From contig NZ_JBDFMM010000001.1 in NCBI RefSeq assembly GCF_047238265.1, positions 4,526,001 through 4,590,000 on the forward strand: 64,000 nt of DNA, given 5' to 3'. The notes below the pieces were generated by a model, which made no database searches, was not told the DNA's origin, and was given only the letters and a program-made list of their open reading frames with translations. Source of the stretch: Paenibacillus_F sp047238265. Its GTDB lineage: Bacteria > Bacillota > Bacilli > Paenibacillales > NBRC-103111. The translations under genes and the position numbers were made by a program. This document shows, in pieces, positions 50,621 through 59,281 of the stretch (position 1 is its first letter; every line of letters begins with the position of its first letter).

Positions 50621-51610
50621 TTATAAATTCATAATGGTCGAATCGACCACCATGATCAAGAACAACAGCGTCAGGTAATTCACGGAATAAATGAACATGC
50701 CTTTGGCCCATTTGTCGTCATCTTTCGCCTTAAATCCTTTGTAGCACATAAAGGCCCAAATCAGACCCATAATCGTCGCCGCGAAGAAATACAGCGGTCC
50801 AACGTGAGCGTCTCCGCTGTAGAAGAAGAGAAGCTGGGAAACCGGCACAAGCAGGACGATGTAACGCATCATGCTGACCTTAGTGACGTAATTGCCTTTC
50901 ACGACAGGCAGCAGCGGATATCCGGCCGCACGGTATTCTTCCTTCCTGCGTATTCCAAGCGCCCAGAAGTGCGGCGGCTGCCACAGGAACATAATGAGAA
51001 ACAGGATCAGCGCGGTCATATCGAGCTTGCCCGATACGGCGCAGTAACCGATCACCGGCGGAACCGCTCCGGAGAAGCTGCCCGCGAACGTGCTCCATAC
51101 GGAAGTACGTTTGAAAATTGCCGTGTAAACCCACACATACAGGAAAAGACCGGTCAAACCGAGAAGAGAACTTAACGGGTTCACGGCGACAAACAACAGG
51201 GCGATACCTGCTATGCCGAGAATGATCCCGTAGCCCAGCACCACGGACGGCTTGATCTTGCCGCTTACGGTAGCGCGCTTCTTCGTCCGTTCCATTTTGG
51301 CATCCATGTCGCGGTCCAGGTAATTGTTAAGCACCGTTCCCGAAGCCATCACAAGCGCCGTACCGATCAGGGTGAAAATCATCAGGAAAAACCAGTCTAT
51401 CGTAAAGTTTCCCGCCGATGCGATCCAAAATCCGCCGAAAGCGGTAATCAGATTGGAAAATATAATCCCCGGCTTGGTCAGGGCGAAATAATCTTTCCAG
51501 GTAGCCGGCTCCGAAGGAACATCAGTCTGCGCCGCCGATCCGACTTCCGCTTGATGATCCGCGTGAAGCACCGTATCGGGAGCAGCCTTGTATCCTAATT
51601 GTTTATCCAA
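50621..51610 (-). CDS. ctaB: Protoheme IX farnesyltransferase CtaB
   Basis: This 329-residue UbiA-type prenyltransferase makes heme O from heme B. It has nine hydrophobic segments and two Asp-rich motifs: NNYLDRDMDAKMERTKKR (residues about 110-127) and the second in the RRKEEYRAAGYPLLPVV region. The first 50 residues are a polar leader. Start is TTG at 51610, about 9 nt after GGAGG; a longer frame exists but has no ribosome site. CtaA completes heme A synthesis and is at 30 kb. Confidence 0.94.
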   Translation of the reverse strand: MDKQLGYKAAPDTVLHADHQAEVGSAAQTDVPSEPATWKDYFALTKPGIIFSNLITAFGGFWIASAGNFTIDWFFLMIFTLIGTALVMASGTVLNNYLDRDMDAKMERTKKRATVSGKIKPSVVLGYGIILGIAGIALLFVAVNPLSSLLGLTGLFLYVWVYTAIFKRTSVWSTFAGSFSGAVPPVIGYCAVSGKLDMTALILFLIMFLWQPPHFWALGIRRKEEYRAAGYPLLPVVKGNYVTKVSMMRYIVLLVPVSQLLFFYSGDAHVGPLYFFAATIMGLIWAFMCYKGFKAKDDDKWAKGMFIYSVNYLTLLFLIMVVDSTIMNL

Positions 51611-51826
51611 GGATCTCAACCTCCATAGAAATTCATCAAAACCATAACGAGTCATCTGTCTTTCGTACCCACTCATCATATCAAGCAGGACAACGTTTGA
51701 CAATGTAATGGCATGAGTTGTCATCATATTGTCGAATTCGGACAGACCGACCCGCCGCGTCTCCGACGAATTCTTTCCTAGACGACACAAAACGGATTTA
51801 GTATAGTTATAGATAAATTAATCGTT

Positions 51827-51883
51827 TTAGGAAAATTAAAGAAAGCAGTTAAAAAAGTTTTAGATTCCTAAACATTTTCCTAA
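51827..51883. promoter_or_regulatory. Inverted repeat upstream of the OmpR-type regulator
   Basis: TTAGGAAAAT (51827-51836) and ATTTTCCTAA (51874-51883) are perfect 10-bp inverted copies in an AT-rich 130-bp stretch, 39 nt before the regulator gene. The gap between ctaB and the regulator (51611-51921) holds no gene. An autoregulatory or shared operator is possible. Confidence 0.5.
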
Positions 51884-51921
51884 CAATTTTCATCAACCTC
51901 ATGCAAGGAGGGTCCCCCTTA

Positions 51922-52618
51922 ATGTCGAGCATTCTGATCATTGAGGACGATAACAGCATTGGGGATATGATGTCGATTTACCTGGTGGAGGACGGGTATA
52001 CGGTAAAACGCGCTTCGGACGGCGGGTCGGGGCTCCGGCTATTCAAGGAATTCGAACCTGACCTGATCGTACTCGATATCATGCTCCCCGATTCCGACGG
52101 GATGAAGCTGTGCGCCGATATCCGCAGTCTATCTTCCTTGCCTATCCTCATGGTTTCTGCGAAGAACGATGTGTCCGACCGCGTAAAAGCCCTGCTGATC
52201 GGCGCCGACGATTATTTATGCAAACCTTTCAGCATGCGGGAACTTTCCGCCAGAATTCAGGCTCTGCTCAGACGGTCTCAAATCGTACAGGCCAAATCCG
52301 CTCCGGCGGTGCGGGAGGCTCCCCCGTCCATCCATGTGGATACCGACAAGCGCTGTTTATACGTCAACCATGCGCCTGTGGAGACTACTTTTTCCGAATT
52401 TGAACTTATTAAACTGCTCTGGCTCCACGAAGGGAAAGTGTTCAGCCGCGAAGAGTCTGCTTAACCGGATCAGGGGCATTGATTCGTTCGTAACGGAACG
52501 GGCCATTGATGTACATATCGCAAATTTGCGCAAAAAGATCGAAGTCGATCCCAAAGATCCCAAATACATCAAAACCGTGTGGGGAGTCGGATACAAATTC
52601 ATTCTCGCCGCGGAGTAG
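51922..52618 (+). CDS. OmpR/PhoB-family response regulator, interrupted by a +1 frameshift
   Basis: The receiver domain (about 1-115) has the acid pair EDD, phospho-acceptor D in LIVLDIMLPDSDG, and K in DDYLCKPFSM. The winged helix begins ETTFSEFELIKLLWLHEGKV. As read, the frame stops right after SREESA. Removing one T at 52456 gives SREELLNRIRG and the normal end VHIANLRKKIEVDP, then IKTVWGVGYKF, for 231 residues. The span is 232 codons plus one base. AAGGAGGG lies 9 nt before the ATG. No histidine kinase is adjacent. Confidence 0.88.
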
Positions 52619-52629
52619 CCCTTATGAAT

Positions 52630-52669
52630 AACCTTGAATACGGCCTTGTGCCGGCTCAAGGTTTTTTTT
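52630..52669 (+). terminator. Terminator of the response regulator
   Basis: AACCTTGA (52630-52637) and TCAAGGTT (52656-52663) pair, with an inner CGGC/GCCG hairpin and a T run. Confidence 0.85.
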
Positions 52670-52779
52670 GTGTCACGAGACAAGCGCCTAGCCCATATGC
52701 TAAGTAAGGAAAAACGCCCATCCGGCAAAAGCCGGCGCAAAAGCGAATTTAATGGGCATTACAAGGAGGGTGTACTCCC

Positions 52780-53289
52780 ATGACGATCAGTTCAAACCCA
52801 GGCAGCAAATCGAACGGTACGACAGCAGCTCCCGGTTATACGACTTACCCGTCTTATCCCGGCTCCTCGCAGGGCGGCTACCCGTCTTACCCCGGGTCCG
52901 CTCAGGGCGGCTATCCGTCCTACCCCGGATCCCAGTACCCCGGAAGCCAATATCCCGGTACGCAGTTTCCCGGTTATCCGTCCTTTCCCGGTCCCGGTCA
53001 GGTGCCCCCGCCGGGTGGAACGAGCCAGCTTCCCCTGGAAGAGTCGTACATCGAGAATATTTTGCGGCTCAACCTGGGCAAAGTCGGCACCTTTTACATG
53101 ACGTATGAGAACAACAAGGAATGGAACGCGAAAATTTTCCGCGGCGTCGTGGAAGCGGCGGGCCGCGACCACATCATCATCAGCGATCCCAAAACGGGCA
53201 TGCGCTTTCTGCTGCTGATGGTGAACCTCGATTACGCGACGTTCGACGAGCCGCTGAACTACTTCAACACGCCGATTCAGCCCCGTTAA
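52780..53289 (+). CDS. gerQ: Spore coat protein GerQ
   Basis: This 169-residue coat protein localises the wall hydrolase CwlJ and is needed for calcium-dipicolinate germination in Bacillus. The N-terminal half is a Tyr/Pro/Gly/Ser/Gln repeat region with units like GGYPSYPGSAQ, rich in Gln for transglutaminase cross-linking. The C-terminal half, from LPLEESYIENILRLNLGKVG to AGRDHIIISDPKTGMRFLLL, is the GerQ domain. The ATG has AAGGAGGG upstream. CATATGCTA at 52694-52702 fits a mother-cell sigma -10. cwlJ is not adjacent here. Confidence 0.93.
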   Translation: MTISSNPGSKSNGTTAAPGYTTYPSYPGSSQGGYPSYPGSAQGGYPSYPGSQYPGSQYPGTQFPGYPSFPGPGQVPPPGGTSQLPLEESYIENILRLNLGKVGTFYMTYENNKEWNAKIFRGVVEAAGRDHIIISDPKTGMRFLLLMVNLDYATFDEPLNYFNTPIQPR

Positions 53290-53302
53290 CGGAGACAGGA
53301 TG

Positions 53303-53327
53303 AAGCCCCGGCAGACTGCCGGGGCTT
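53303..53327 (+). terminator. gerQ terminator
   Basis: AAGCCCCGGCA and TGCCGGGGCTT form an 11-bp stem with a 3-nt loop. Only TCC follows, so the T run is short. Confidence 0.75.
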
Positions 53328-53422
53328 TCCTCGTGCCCGGCAGCTTTATTTCGCTTAAGCCACAGGCTTTGCAGGTTCTAACCGGTTATTAAAGGTTAAT
53401 GAAAAGTAGCAGGAGCGGCCTT

Positions 53423-53716
53423 CTATTCATCGGGACCGATGGACCGGAAATGCCAGATGTGCAGCTTTTCCCGCCCGCCTTTGATCCAGGGATGCACAGA
53501 TCCCCATACCGGATCTCCGCTCCCGAGACGGACTTCCCGCATGTGAGTATATTCGTCAGGGGAAACGGGAGTCCATATCTCCACGAACAAGTTAGGCTGG
53601 TCTGTCCCTTCCAATAAGGAGAGCTGCCCGTTCTCCCGGAGTCTCTCCCGCATAAAGGACAGGTAAGCTTCGCGTGATTCCGGCAGGATAGCGTATTCAA
53701 CAAAAACTTTACTCAT
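53423..53716 (-). CDS. Small protein, possible dimeric alpha-beta barrel
   Basis: This 97-residue protein (MSKVFVEYAILPESREAYLS) alternates strands and helices. It has NLFVEIWTPVSPDEY in the middle and a Trp/His-rich end (VWGSVHPWIKGGREKLHIWH). The pattern resembles ferredoxin-like dimeric barrels such as the antibiotic monooxygenase family, but I do not recognise a specific family. GGAGGGG precedes the ATG. Divergent from yfhP. Function unknown. Confidence 0.7.
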   Translation of the reverse strand: MSKVFVEYAILPESREAYLSFMRERLRENGQLSLLEGTDQPNLFVEIWTPVSPDEYTHMREVRLGSGDPVWGSVHPWIKGGREKLHIWHFRSIGPDE

Positions 53717-53804
53717 TTTTCCCCTCCGCTTGATTTAAATTCACACTGAACATGGTAAACTATAATATACCGTCAAAGACAATTCCAGCTTAGGAGGAGA
53801 GCCA

Positions 53805-54788
53805 GTGGATACGGGAACCCATTTAGTCATCGGCTTCGGCCTCGCCGGTTTATCCATGGTGGATCCGGTGGTAGCCTCCAACCCTTCGGTCATGACCGCT
53901 GTTTTCATCGGGACCGTATTGGGCTCGCAGGCTCCGGATTTCGATACCCTGCTCAGATTCAAGAACAATGCCGTCTATATCCGCAATCACCGCGGGATTT
54001 CCCATTCCCTGCCGTTCGTCGCGCTTTGGACCCTGCTGATCACGGGGATTCTCGCCCTTATATTCCGGGGAGTGCCCGTCCTGCATCTGGGGATGTGGGT
54101 TTTGATCGCCGTGGCGTTCCATGTCTTTACCGATTTGTTCAACACGTACGGAACGCAGGCCTTCCGGCCTTTTAACCAGAAATGGATATCGTGGAACATT
54201 ATCCACATTTTCGATCCGTTCATTTTTACCGCACACCTTGTCGCGATATTTCTGTGGGCCGTGCATGCCGCGGAACCCACATTGATTTTCCCTGTGCTGT
54301 ACGGGCTGATCGCTCTCTATTACGTATGGCGGACTCTCGCCCACTATCTCGTGGAGAAGAAACTGCCGATCCAGGACCCCTCACACAAAGCCGGGGATAA
54401 ATATATGGCCATTCCCACCTATAGTTTAACCGCATGGAATGTGGTCAAGCAGGGCGAAGATGGCCTGTACACGCTCGGGGACCTGCGCAAAGGGAACCTC
54501 CGGTGGATCGATCAGGTCAAATGCGACATTCATCCGGCGGCGGAAGCGTCCAAAAGCCACAAGGACATCCAGGCTTTCCTTTATTTCTCGGGCCATGCGT
54601 GCGCGCAGGTGATTGAAAAGCCTTGGGGTTATGAAGTAAGATGGAGCGATGTAAGGTACCGGCACCGCAAGCAGTATCCGTTCGTGGCGGTGCTGCTGAT
54701 GGACCACAGCTACAAGCCCCTTGATTCCTATATCGGCTGGCTCAGCGACGACCGGCTCCAAAAGAGGCTCCGCGTGGACAGCTATTAA
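53805..54788 (+). CDS. yfhP: YfhP-like membrane-bound metal-dependent hydrolase
   Basis: This 327-residue protein has an N-terminal membrane domain of four or five helices with the YdjM/YfhP signature: MDTGTHLVIG (H6), LGSQAPDFDTLLRF, NHRGISHSLPF and FHVFTDLFNTYGTQAF. Its His and Asp residues would bind metal at the membrane. The last 120 residues form a soluble domain. Start is GTG at 53805, 7 nt after AGGAGG. The substrate is unknown. Confidence 0.9.
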   Translation: MDTGTHLVIGFGLAGLSMVDPVVASNPSVMTAVFIGTVLGSQAPDFDTLLRFKNNAVYIRNHRGISHSLPFVALWTLLITGILALIFRGVPVLHLGMWVLIAVAFHVFTDLFNTYGTQAFRPFNQKWISWNIIHIFDPFIFTAHLVAIFLWAVHAAEPTLIFPVLYGLIALYYVWRTLAHYLVEKKLPIQDPSHKAGDKYMAIPTYSLTAWNVVKQGEDGLYTLGDLRKGNLRWIDQVKCDIHPAAEASKSHKDIQAFLYFSGHACAQVIEKPWGYEVRWSDVRYRHRKQYPFVAVLLMDHSYKPLDSYIGWLSDDRLQKRLRVDSY

Positions 54789-54920
54789 AGCGGGACCCGG
54801 CACAATTCCGAACAACAACTTATGTAAGAACGTATCGAATGTATTGCATGACGACGGTCACTTCCGCGCCGATGAAGGCGCGGTTTTGCCGTGTCCGCAG
54901 CTTCGAAATTCACATGGCAA

Positions 54921-54946
54921 AGCCCGAGGAACAAGTCCCTCGGGCT
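54921..54946 (-). terminator. SASP gene terminator
   Basis: AGCCCGAGG and CCTCGGGCT pair. TTTGCC follows on the minus strand, so the T run is short. Confidence 0.75.
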
Positions 54947-54980
54947 CATATGAAGACTGCGTATTACAGTTTCCGCAAGA

Positions 54981-55205
54981 TTAGCGGCCTTGACCTGCCA
55001 GCTGCTGCTCGGCGATTTGCACCAGACGACGAGTGATGTGTCCACCGATCGCGCCAGTGTCACGAGTAGCCATGTAGCCGTAGTAACCGTCTTGAGGAAT
55101 TTGAATGCCGAGTTCTTGAGCGACCTCATATTTCAATTGTTCCAAAGCTTGGTTAGCTTGAGGTACTACCAGTACGTTGCTGCTGCGAGATTGTCCAGTT
55201 CCCAT
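54981..55205 (-). CDS. Alpha/beta-type small acid-soluble spore protein
   Basis: This 74-residue protein coats and protects spore DNA. It has the two conserved segments: ALEQLKYEVAQELGIQI, which contains the GPR protease site region, and YGYMATRDTGAIGGHITRRL. The N-terminal tail is SSNVLVVPQANQ. Length is standard. The ATG has AAAGGAG about 9 nt upstream, and a sigma-G-like promoter precedes it. Specific SASP paralogue not assignable. Confidence 0.95.
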   Translation of the reverse strand: MGTGQSRSSNVLVVPQANQALEQLKYEVAQELGIQIPQDGYYGYMATRDTGAIGGHITRRLVQIAEQQLAGQGR

Positions 55206-55264
55206 TGGGATCAGACTCCTTTCGGTCAGTTAAGATTCTTGATGTATTTGCAAGCTTGCAAAGA

Positions 55265-55294
55265 TAGTATGTGACGGTTGAAGAATTCTATACG
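55265..55294 (-). promoter_or_regulatory. Sigma-G-like promoter of the SASP gene
   Basis: On the minus strand CGTATA and CATACTA are about 17 nt apart, matching the forespore sigma-G pattern expected for SASP genes. Confidence 0.65.
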
Positions 55295-55332
55295 CACCGC
55301 AAATAAAAAACTTTGAAAGCAGGGGATTTTCA

Positions 55333-55524
55333 ATGAGTCGCGGACTCGCACTACTTTTCGCCGTTATCGGCACTCTACTTCTGGCGGGCATCAGCTTCGC
55401 CATCGCCCTGAGGGAACCGCTGCTGGTCGTGCTGTTTATCGTCTTGTCCATCGGTTTTATGGGATTCGGTTTCGTTACAAAAGCAAAAATGCGCCGCAAG
55501 CGGGAAGCCTCGGGAAAACAATAA
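55333..55524 (+). CDS. DUF5325 (YlaF-like) small membrane protein
   Basis: This 63-residue protein has two transmembrane helices (LALLFAVIGTLLLAGISFAI, LLVVLFIVLSIGFMGFGFV) and a basic tail KAKMRRKREASG, the YlaF/DUF5325 layout. AGGGGA precedes the ATG. Own terminator follows. Function unknown. Confidence 0.8.
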   Translation: MSRGLALLFAVIGTLLLAGISFAIALREPLLVVLFIVLSIGFMGFGFVTKAKMRRKREASGKQ

Positions 55525-55528
55525 CCCG

Positions 55529-55552
55529 AAGCGCCGCTGCGGCGCTTTTTTT
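55529..55552 (+). terminator. Terminator of the DUF5325 gene
   Basis: AAGCGCCG and CGGCGCTT arms with a 3-nt loop and a T run. Confidence 0.88.
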
Positions 55553-55586
55553 ATACGTGCTAATTCACGGACCGTAAAGCGGATGC

Positions 55587-56570
55587 TTACAGAAGAACAA
55601 AGCCCATCCGTTCTTTCACCCGCTTGACCGTTTCTCCCGCAAGCTCCGAAGCTTCGGCCGCCCCCTTGCGGAGCACATCGTAAAGCTCTCCGGATTCACG
55701 GATCTCGCGGTAACGCTTCTGAATCGGTTCCAGCGCTTCGACCACGACTTCGGCAAGATCTTTCTTAAAAGCGCCGTAGCCTTGGCCTTCATATTTCGCT
55801 TCTACCTCGGCAACGGTCATATCCGCACATTGGGAATAAATGCCCAGGAGATTGCTCACTTCCGGCTTGTTCTTGGGATCGAACTTCACTTCGCGGCCCG
55901 AGTCCGTCACGGCGCGGCTTAACTTTTTGCGGATTACCGAAGGATCATCCAGCATAGCGATGTAGCTGCCCGGGTTCGGATTGCTCTTGCTCATTTTCTT
56001 GGAAGCATCGTCCAGCGACATGATGCGAGCGCCTACTTCGGGAATGTACGGTTCCGGAATCGTGAACGTATCCCCGTAGCGGTGGTTAAACCGGGCCGCA
56101 AGATCGCGCGTAAGCTCCAGATGCTGCTTCTGGTCATCGCCTACCGGTACGAGGTCCGCGTTATACAGCAGGATATCCGCCGCCATAAGCGAAGGATACG
56201 TGAACAATCCGGCGCCGACGGACTCCTTACCCGCCGACTTGTCTTTGAACTGGGTCATCCGTTCCAGCTCGCCGATGTAAGTCAGCGTCGTCAGGAGCCA
56301 TCCCAGCTCGGCATGTTCCTTAACCGAGGACTGCAGAAACACGCTGGCTTTGGCGGGATCGATTCCGCAAGCCAGGTAAAGAGCGGCTACCGACTCCGTC
56401 TGTTCTTTCAGAGCGGCCGGGTCCTGGGGAACCGTGATGGCATGAAGATCCACAATCATGAAATAACAGGAATGCTCGTTCTGGAGCTTTACAAAGTTGC
56501 GGAGCGCCCCGATATAGTTGCCGAGAGTCAATTGACCGCTCGGCTGAATGCCTGAGAGTACACGTTTCAT
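55587..56570 (-). CDS. trpS: Tryptophanyl-tRNA synthetase
   Basis: This 327-residue class I aminoacyl-tRNA synthetase charges tRNA-Trp. The HIGH-type motif is PSGQLTLGN (residues 10-18), the KMSKS loop is at 192-196, and TYPSLMAADILLY and VPVGDDQKQHLEL are TrpRS hallmarks. The ATG at 56570 has AGGAGG 8 nt upstream; the frame continues upstream into the T-box leader but that part is not coding. Controlled by the Trp T-box that precedes it. Confidence 0.97.
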   Translation of the reverse strand: MKRVLSGIQPSGQLTLGNYIGALRNFVKLQNEHSCYFMIVDLHAITVPQDPAALKEQTESVAALYLACGIDPAKASVFLQSSVKEHAELGWLLTTLTYIGELERMTQFKDKSAGKESVGAGLFTYPSLMAADILLYNADLVPVGDDQKQHLELTRDLAARFNHRYGDTFTIPEPYIPEVGARIMSLDDASKKMSKSNPNPGSYIAMLDDPSVIRKKLSRAVTDSGREVKFDPKNKPEVSNLLGIYSQCADMTVAEVEAKYEGQGYGAFKKDLAEVVVEALEPIQKRYREIRESGELYDVLRKGAAEASELAGETVKRVKERMGFVLL

Positions 56571-56624
56571 AACAAAAACCTCCTGAGTGAATCGAATTTG
56601 GTATTGGAACTGGAAAAACGAACG

Positions 56625-56967
56625 CAAAAAAGGCCTCTCGTCGAAGGGACGAGAGACCGCGGTGCCACCCTTATTCGTTTGTCCGCTTGCAAGTACCGGA
56701 TCTGAATCCGTCACGCACCGCAAAAAGAACAAACCTTCGTCTCCGATAACGGGGAGAAAAACCGTTTCCGTATACTGGGAAAGGCTCCTGCGGCTTTGAA
56801 AAAAGCAGCTGGTTCCGGAGACATCGCATAGTCCCGCTTTCCGTTCCACTTTAAGCTCGGGGATCCATTCGGCCTGCATGTTCCGCCGGTTCACACCACC
56901 CACCGGCTCTCTGAACGGAACGTATGCCGCTTACTTGTTCCCGTCTTCGCGTTAACTGCATTGATTT
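56625..56967 (-). promoter_or_regulatory. T-box leader (tryptophan) of trpS
   Basis: The minus-strand leader has the diagnostic T-box AGGGTGGCACCGCG (56658-56671) followed by a terminator stem CTCTCGTC/GACGAGAG and T run (56625-56655). Stem I contains AGAGAGCCGG and a GAATGGATC loop with UGG, the Trp specifier codon. Uncharged tRNA-Trp should stabilise the antiterminator and allow trpS expression. Confidence 0.93.
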
Positions 56968-56973
56968 TTATTT

Positions 56974-57001
56974 ATTATACCCCGTTTGCTCTTAAAGTCA
57001 A
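56974..57001 (-). promoter_or_regulatory. Sigma-A promoter of the trpS leader
   Basis: On the minus strand TTGACT and TATAAT are 16 nt apart. The start point would be about 7 nt before the T-box leader proper. Confidence 0.85.
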
Positions 57002-57014
57002 CGGCAGCCTGAAA

Positions 57015-57587
57015 CTACATCCAGGTCGTTTTCTCCTCATACGGGGTTCTTGCCGTAGGTTTCGCGGGCTCTGCCGGGTGGCCGATAAAAAGAGTCCCGA
57101 CGACCTTCCGGTTCTCGGGCGAACCAATAAATTCATGCATGCGCCCGTCATGGACGAGCCCAACCCCGCGGGTGCGCCAAACAAGACCCAGCCCCAATTC
57201 CTCGGCCGTGAGCCACATGCCGTAAATCGCGCAGGCGGCCGCATATTCGTTGTCGCGGCTGGACGGTTCGTCGCCCGGAATCACGTCGGACGTAACGACG
57301 ATGACGAGCGGCACGCCTTTGACGGCCTTCATCGTTTCTTCCACCAGATGCGGCTTGGTCGGAAATCTTTCCGTCAGAAAAGCTTCGGCCGCAGCCTCGT
57401 AGCGTGCTTTGGCTTCCCCCCGGATGACGTAGAAATGCCAAGGCTCCCTGAGTCTGTCGTTGGGAGCGCTGACGGCGGCTTGCAGAAGCGTCCGGACAGC
57501 TTCTTCCTCAACGGGTTGTCCGGTATATCCGCGCACGGCCCGCCTTCTGTGCAGCAGGTCCAGAATAGATGCAGCGGCTGTAGTCAT
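57015..57587 (-). CDS. Nitroreductase-family flavoprotein in the cobalamin cluster
   Basis: This 190-residue FMN-dependent fold opens RRRAVRGYTGQPVEEEAVRT and has APNDRLREPWHFYVI and GMWLTAEELGLGLVWRTRG. As the last gene of the cob/cbi run, it might supply a cobalt reductase, or be a BluB-like enzyme making the lower ligand dimethylbenzimidazole, which has this fold. The sequence looks closer to YdjA-type nitroreductases. GGAGGTG lies 9 nt before the ATG. Role inferred only from context. Confidence 0.82.
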   Translation of the reverse strand: MTTAAASILDLLHRRRAVRGYTGQPVEEEAVRTLLQAAVSAPNDRLREPWHFYVIRGEAKARYEAAAEAFLTERFPTKPHLVEETMKAVKGVPLVIVVTSDVIPGDEPSSRDNEYAAACAIYGMWLTAEELGLGLVWRTRGVGLVHDGRMHEFIGSPENRKVVGTLFIGHPAEPAKPTARTPYEEKTTWM

Positions 57588-57618
57588 ATGGTTTGCACCT
57601 CCGTAGTCGATTTAACTT

Positions 57619-59214
57619 TCATGTTATCCGGCCCTCCCTCATTTTGCGGAAGTGAAGGCATTTCTCGATCCATCTGCGCGGCATGTCCGGATTGGAAGCG
57701 AAATGAAGATGGGTGTACCCCGATATGAGGCTACCGCTAAGTGCTCCCTCTTCCTTCGATCCGCGCATTCCTTTGGTTTTGTAAGCGGGCGGGAGCGCAG
57801 CGGACGGCGCAGGCTCGAATACGGAATAGTGAAATTCGTGCCCTCTCGCCGTATCGCCCGGACCGAGCAGGAAATTTCCTTCGGTCCCCGTCGCTTCCCT
57901 GTACCCGAGTGCCGCAAGCTTGGTCTGCATGGTCACGGTTCCCGGAACGAGGCCCAGCATCGGGTACCGCCTGCCGGCGGTATCCACGATCGCGTCCGTC
58001 AGGAACATGTACCCGCCGCATTCCGCCAAGGTCGGCAGCCCCGCTCCGATGGCCTCGGCAATAGACCGCTTCATCTCGTGAAGCCCTGCCAGACGCTCGG
58101 CAAATTCCTCGGGGAAGCCCCCGCCAAGGTAAAGTCCGTCCATCCCTTGGGGCAACTCCTCTCCGGCAAGCGGGGAGAAATAAACAAGCTCCGCCCCGTA
58201 AGCCTGAAGCAGCTCCAGATTCTCCGGGTAGTAGAAGTGGAAGGCCGCGTCCTTGGCCACCGCGATACGCACTAGCGGGACAGGCGGTCGGTCTGTGCCG
58301 GGGGCTCCGGCTCCAGCCACATCCCTATCCCCATCCGAACGCCCTGGATGTATCTCTGCCGCTTTTGACGCCTCGCCGCCTCCGTCCGCTTCCTGCGGCC
58401 GGAAAATCCGGGCAGGCGCCTCCAGCGGCTCCGTAACGGCTGCCTGCAGCAAACGCTCCAGATCCGTATGGGCGGAAACGCGTTCGGCCAGTTGCGAGAA
58501 GAACGGCGACAGCTCGCCCCGTCCGATGGACGGGACCAGCCCGAGATGACGCTCGGGCATCGCCAGGTTCTCGTCCCGCAGCATATAGCCGATTACCGGA
58601 ACCCCGCACTCCTGCTCGATAGCGTCCCGCACGATCCGGTAATGCCCCTCGCTGCCGACCAGATTGGCGAAAACTCCGGCGATCTTGACGCGCGGGTCCA
58701 GAAGCTGGAACCCCTTCACGATCGCGGCCGCGCTGCGCGCCATGCTTTTGCAGTTCACGACCAGAATGACGGGGCACTGTAGCAGCAGGCTGATTTCGGC
58801 CGAGCTTCCTTCGTTCGTTTTGGGGTTTTTGCCGTCATAAAAACCCATTACGCCTTCGATGACGGCGATATCGGCGTCCGCAGACGCCCGGCAGTAAATT
58901 TCGCGCACGGTGTCCGCCGGCAGCATCCAGCTGTCCAGGTTCCGGGACTGGCGGCCCGTTACCGCGGTGTGATAGGTCGGATCGATATAATCCGGACCGC
59001 ATTTGAAGCCTTGCACGGACAAGCCTCTCGCCTTCAATGCGGCCATAATGCCGATCGTGACCGTCGTCTTGCCTACCCCGCTGCCCGTTCCGGCGATGAG
59101 GAGCCGCTTAGCCCGGCTGACGACCGGACGGCCCGCATCCGGGACAAAATCCGCCGCGGAGGCTTCCTTCGTTCCGGAGAGGATCCCCGGTTCTTTTTCG
59201 TGCTCAGCAGTCAT
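57619..59214 (-). CDS. cobB: Cobyrinate a,c-diamide synthase
   Basis: This enzyme of about 531 residues amidates the a and c acetate groups of cob(II)yrinate with glutamine and ATP (called CbiA in the anaerobic route, CobB in the aerobic one). The N-terminal ATPase domain has Walker A IAGTGSGVGKTT (about 40-51) and GFKCGPDYIDPTYH. The C-terminal glutaminase has PTLAECGGYMFL with nucleophile C399. A low-complexity linker at about 272-312 (rich in G, A, D) joins them. ATG at 59214 after GAGGGG; two earlier ATGs are possible. It lies 67 nt after cbiG. Confidence 0.93.
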   Translation of the reverse strand: MTAEHEKEPGILSGTKEASAADFVPDAGRPVVSRAKRLLIAGTGSGVGKTTVTIGIMAALKARGLSVQGFKCGPDYIDPTYHTAVTGRQSRNLDSWMLPADTVREIYCRASADADIAVIEGVMGFYDGKNPKTNEGSSAEISLLLQCPVILVVNCKSMARSAAAIVKGFQLLDPRVKIAGVFANLVGSEGHYRIVRDAIEQECGVPVIGYMLRDENLAMPERHLGLVPSIGRGELSPFFSQLAERVSAHTDLERLLQAAVTEPLEAPARIFRPQEADGGGEASKAAEIHPGRSDGDRDVAGAGAPGTDRPPVPLVRIAVAKDAAFHFYYPENLELLQAYGAELVYFSPLAGEELPQGMDGLYLGGGFPEEFAERLAGLHEMKRSIAEAIGAGLPTLAECGGYMFLTDAIVDTAGRRYPMLGLVPGTVTMQTKLAALGYREATGTEGNFLLGPGDTARGHEFHYSVFEPAPSAALPPAYKTKGMRGSKEEGALSGSLISGYTHLHFASNPDMPRRWIEKCLHFRKMREGRIT

Positions 59215-59281
59215 TTCTGCCCCTCGCCCCTCTCTTTGCATATGCCGCATGCCGCTGCGTCCACCTGCCGATTGCTCACGC

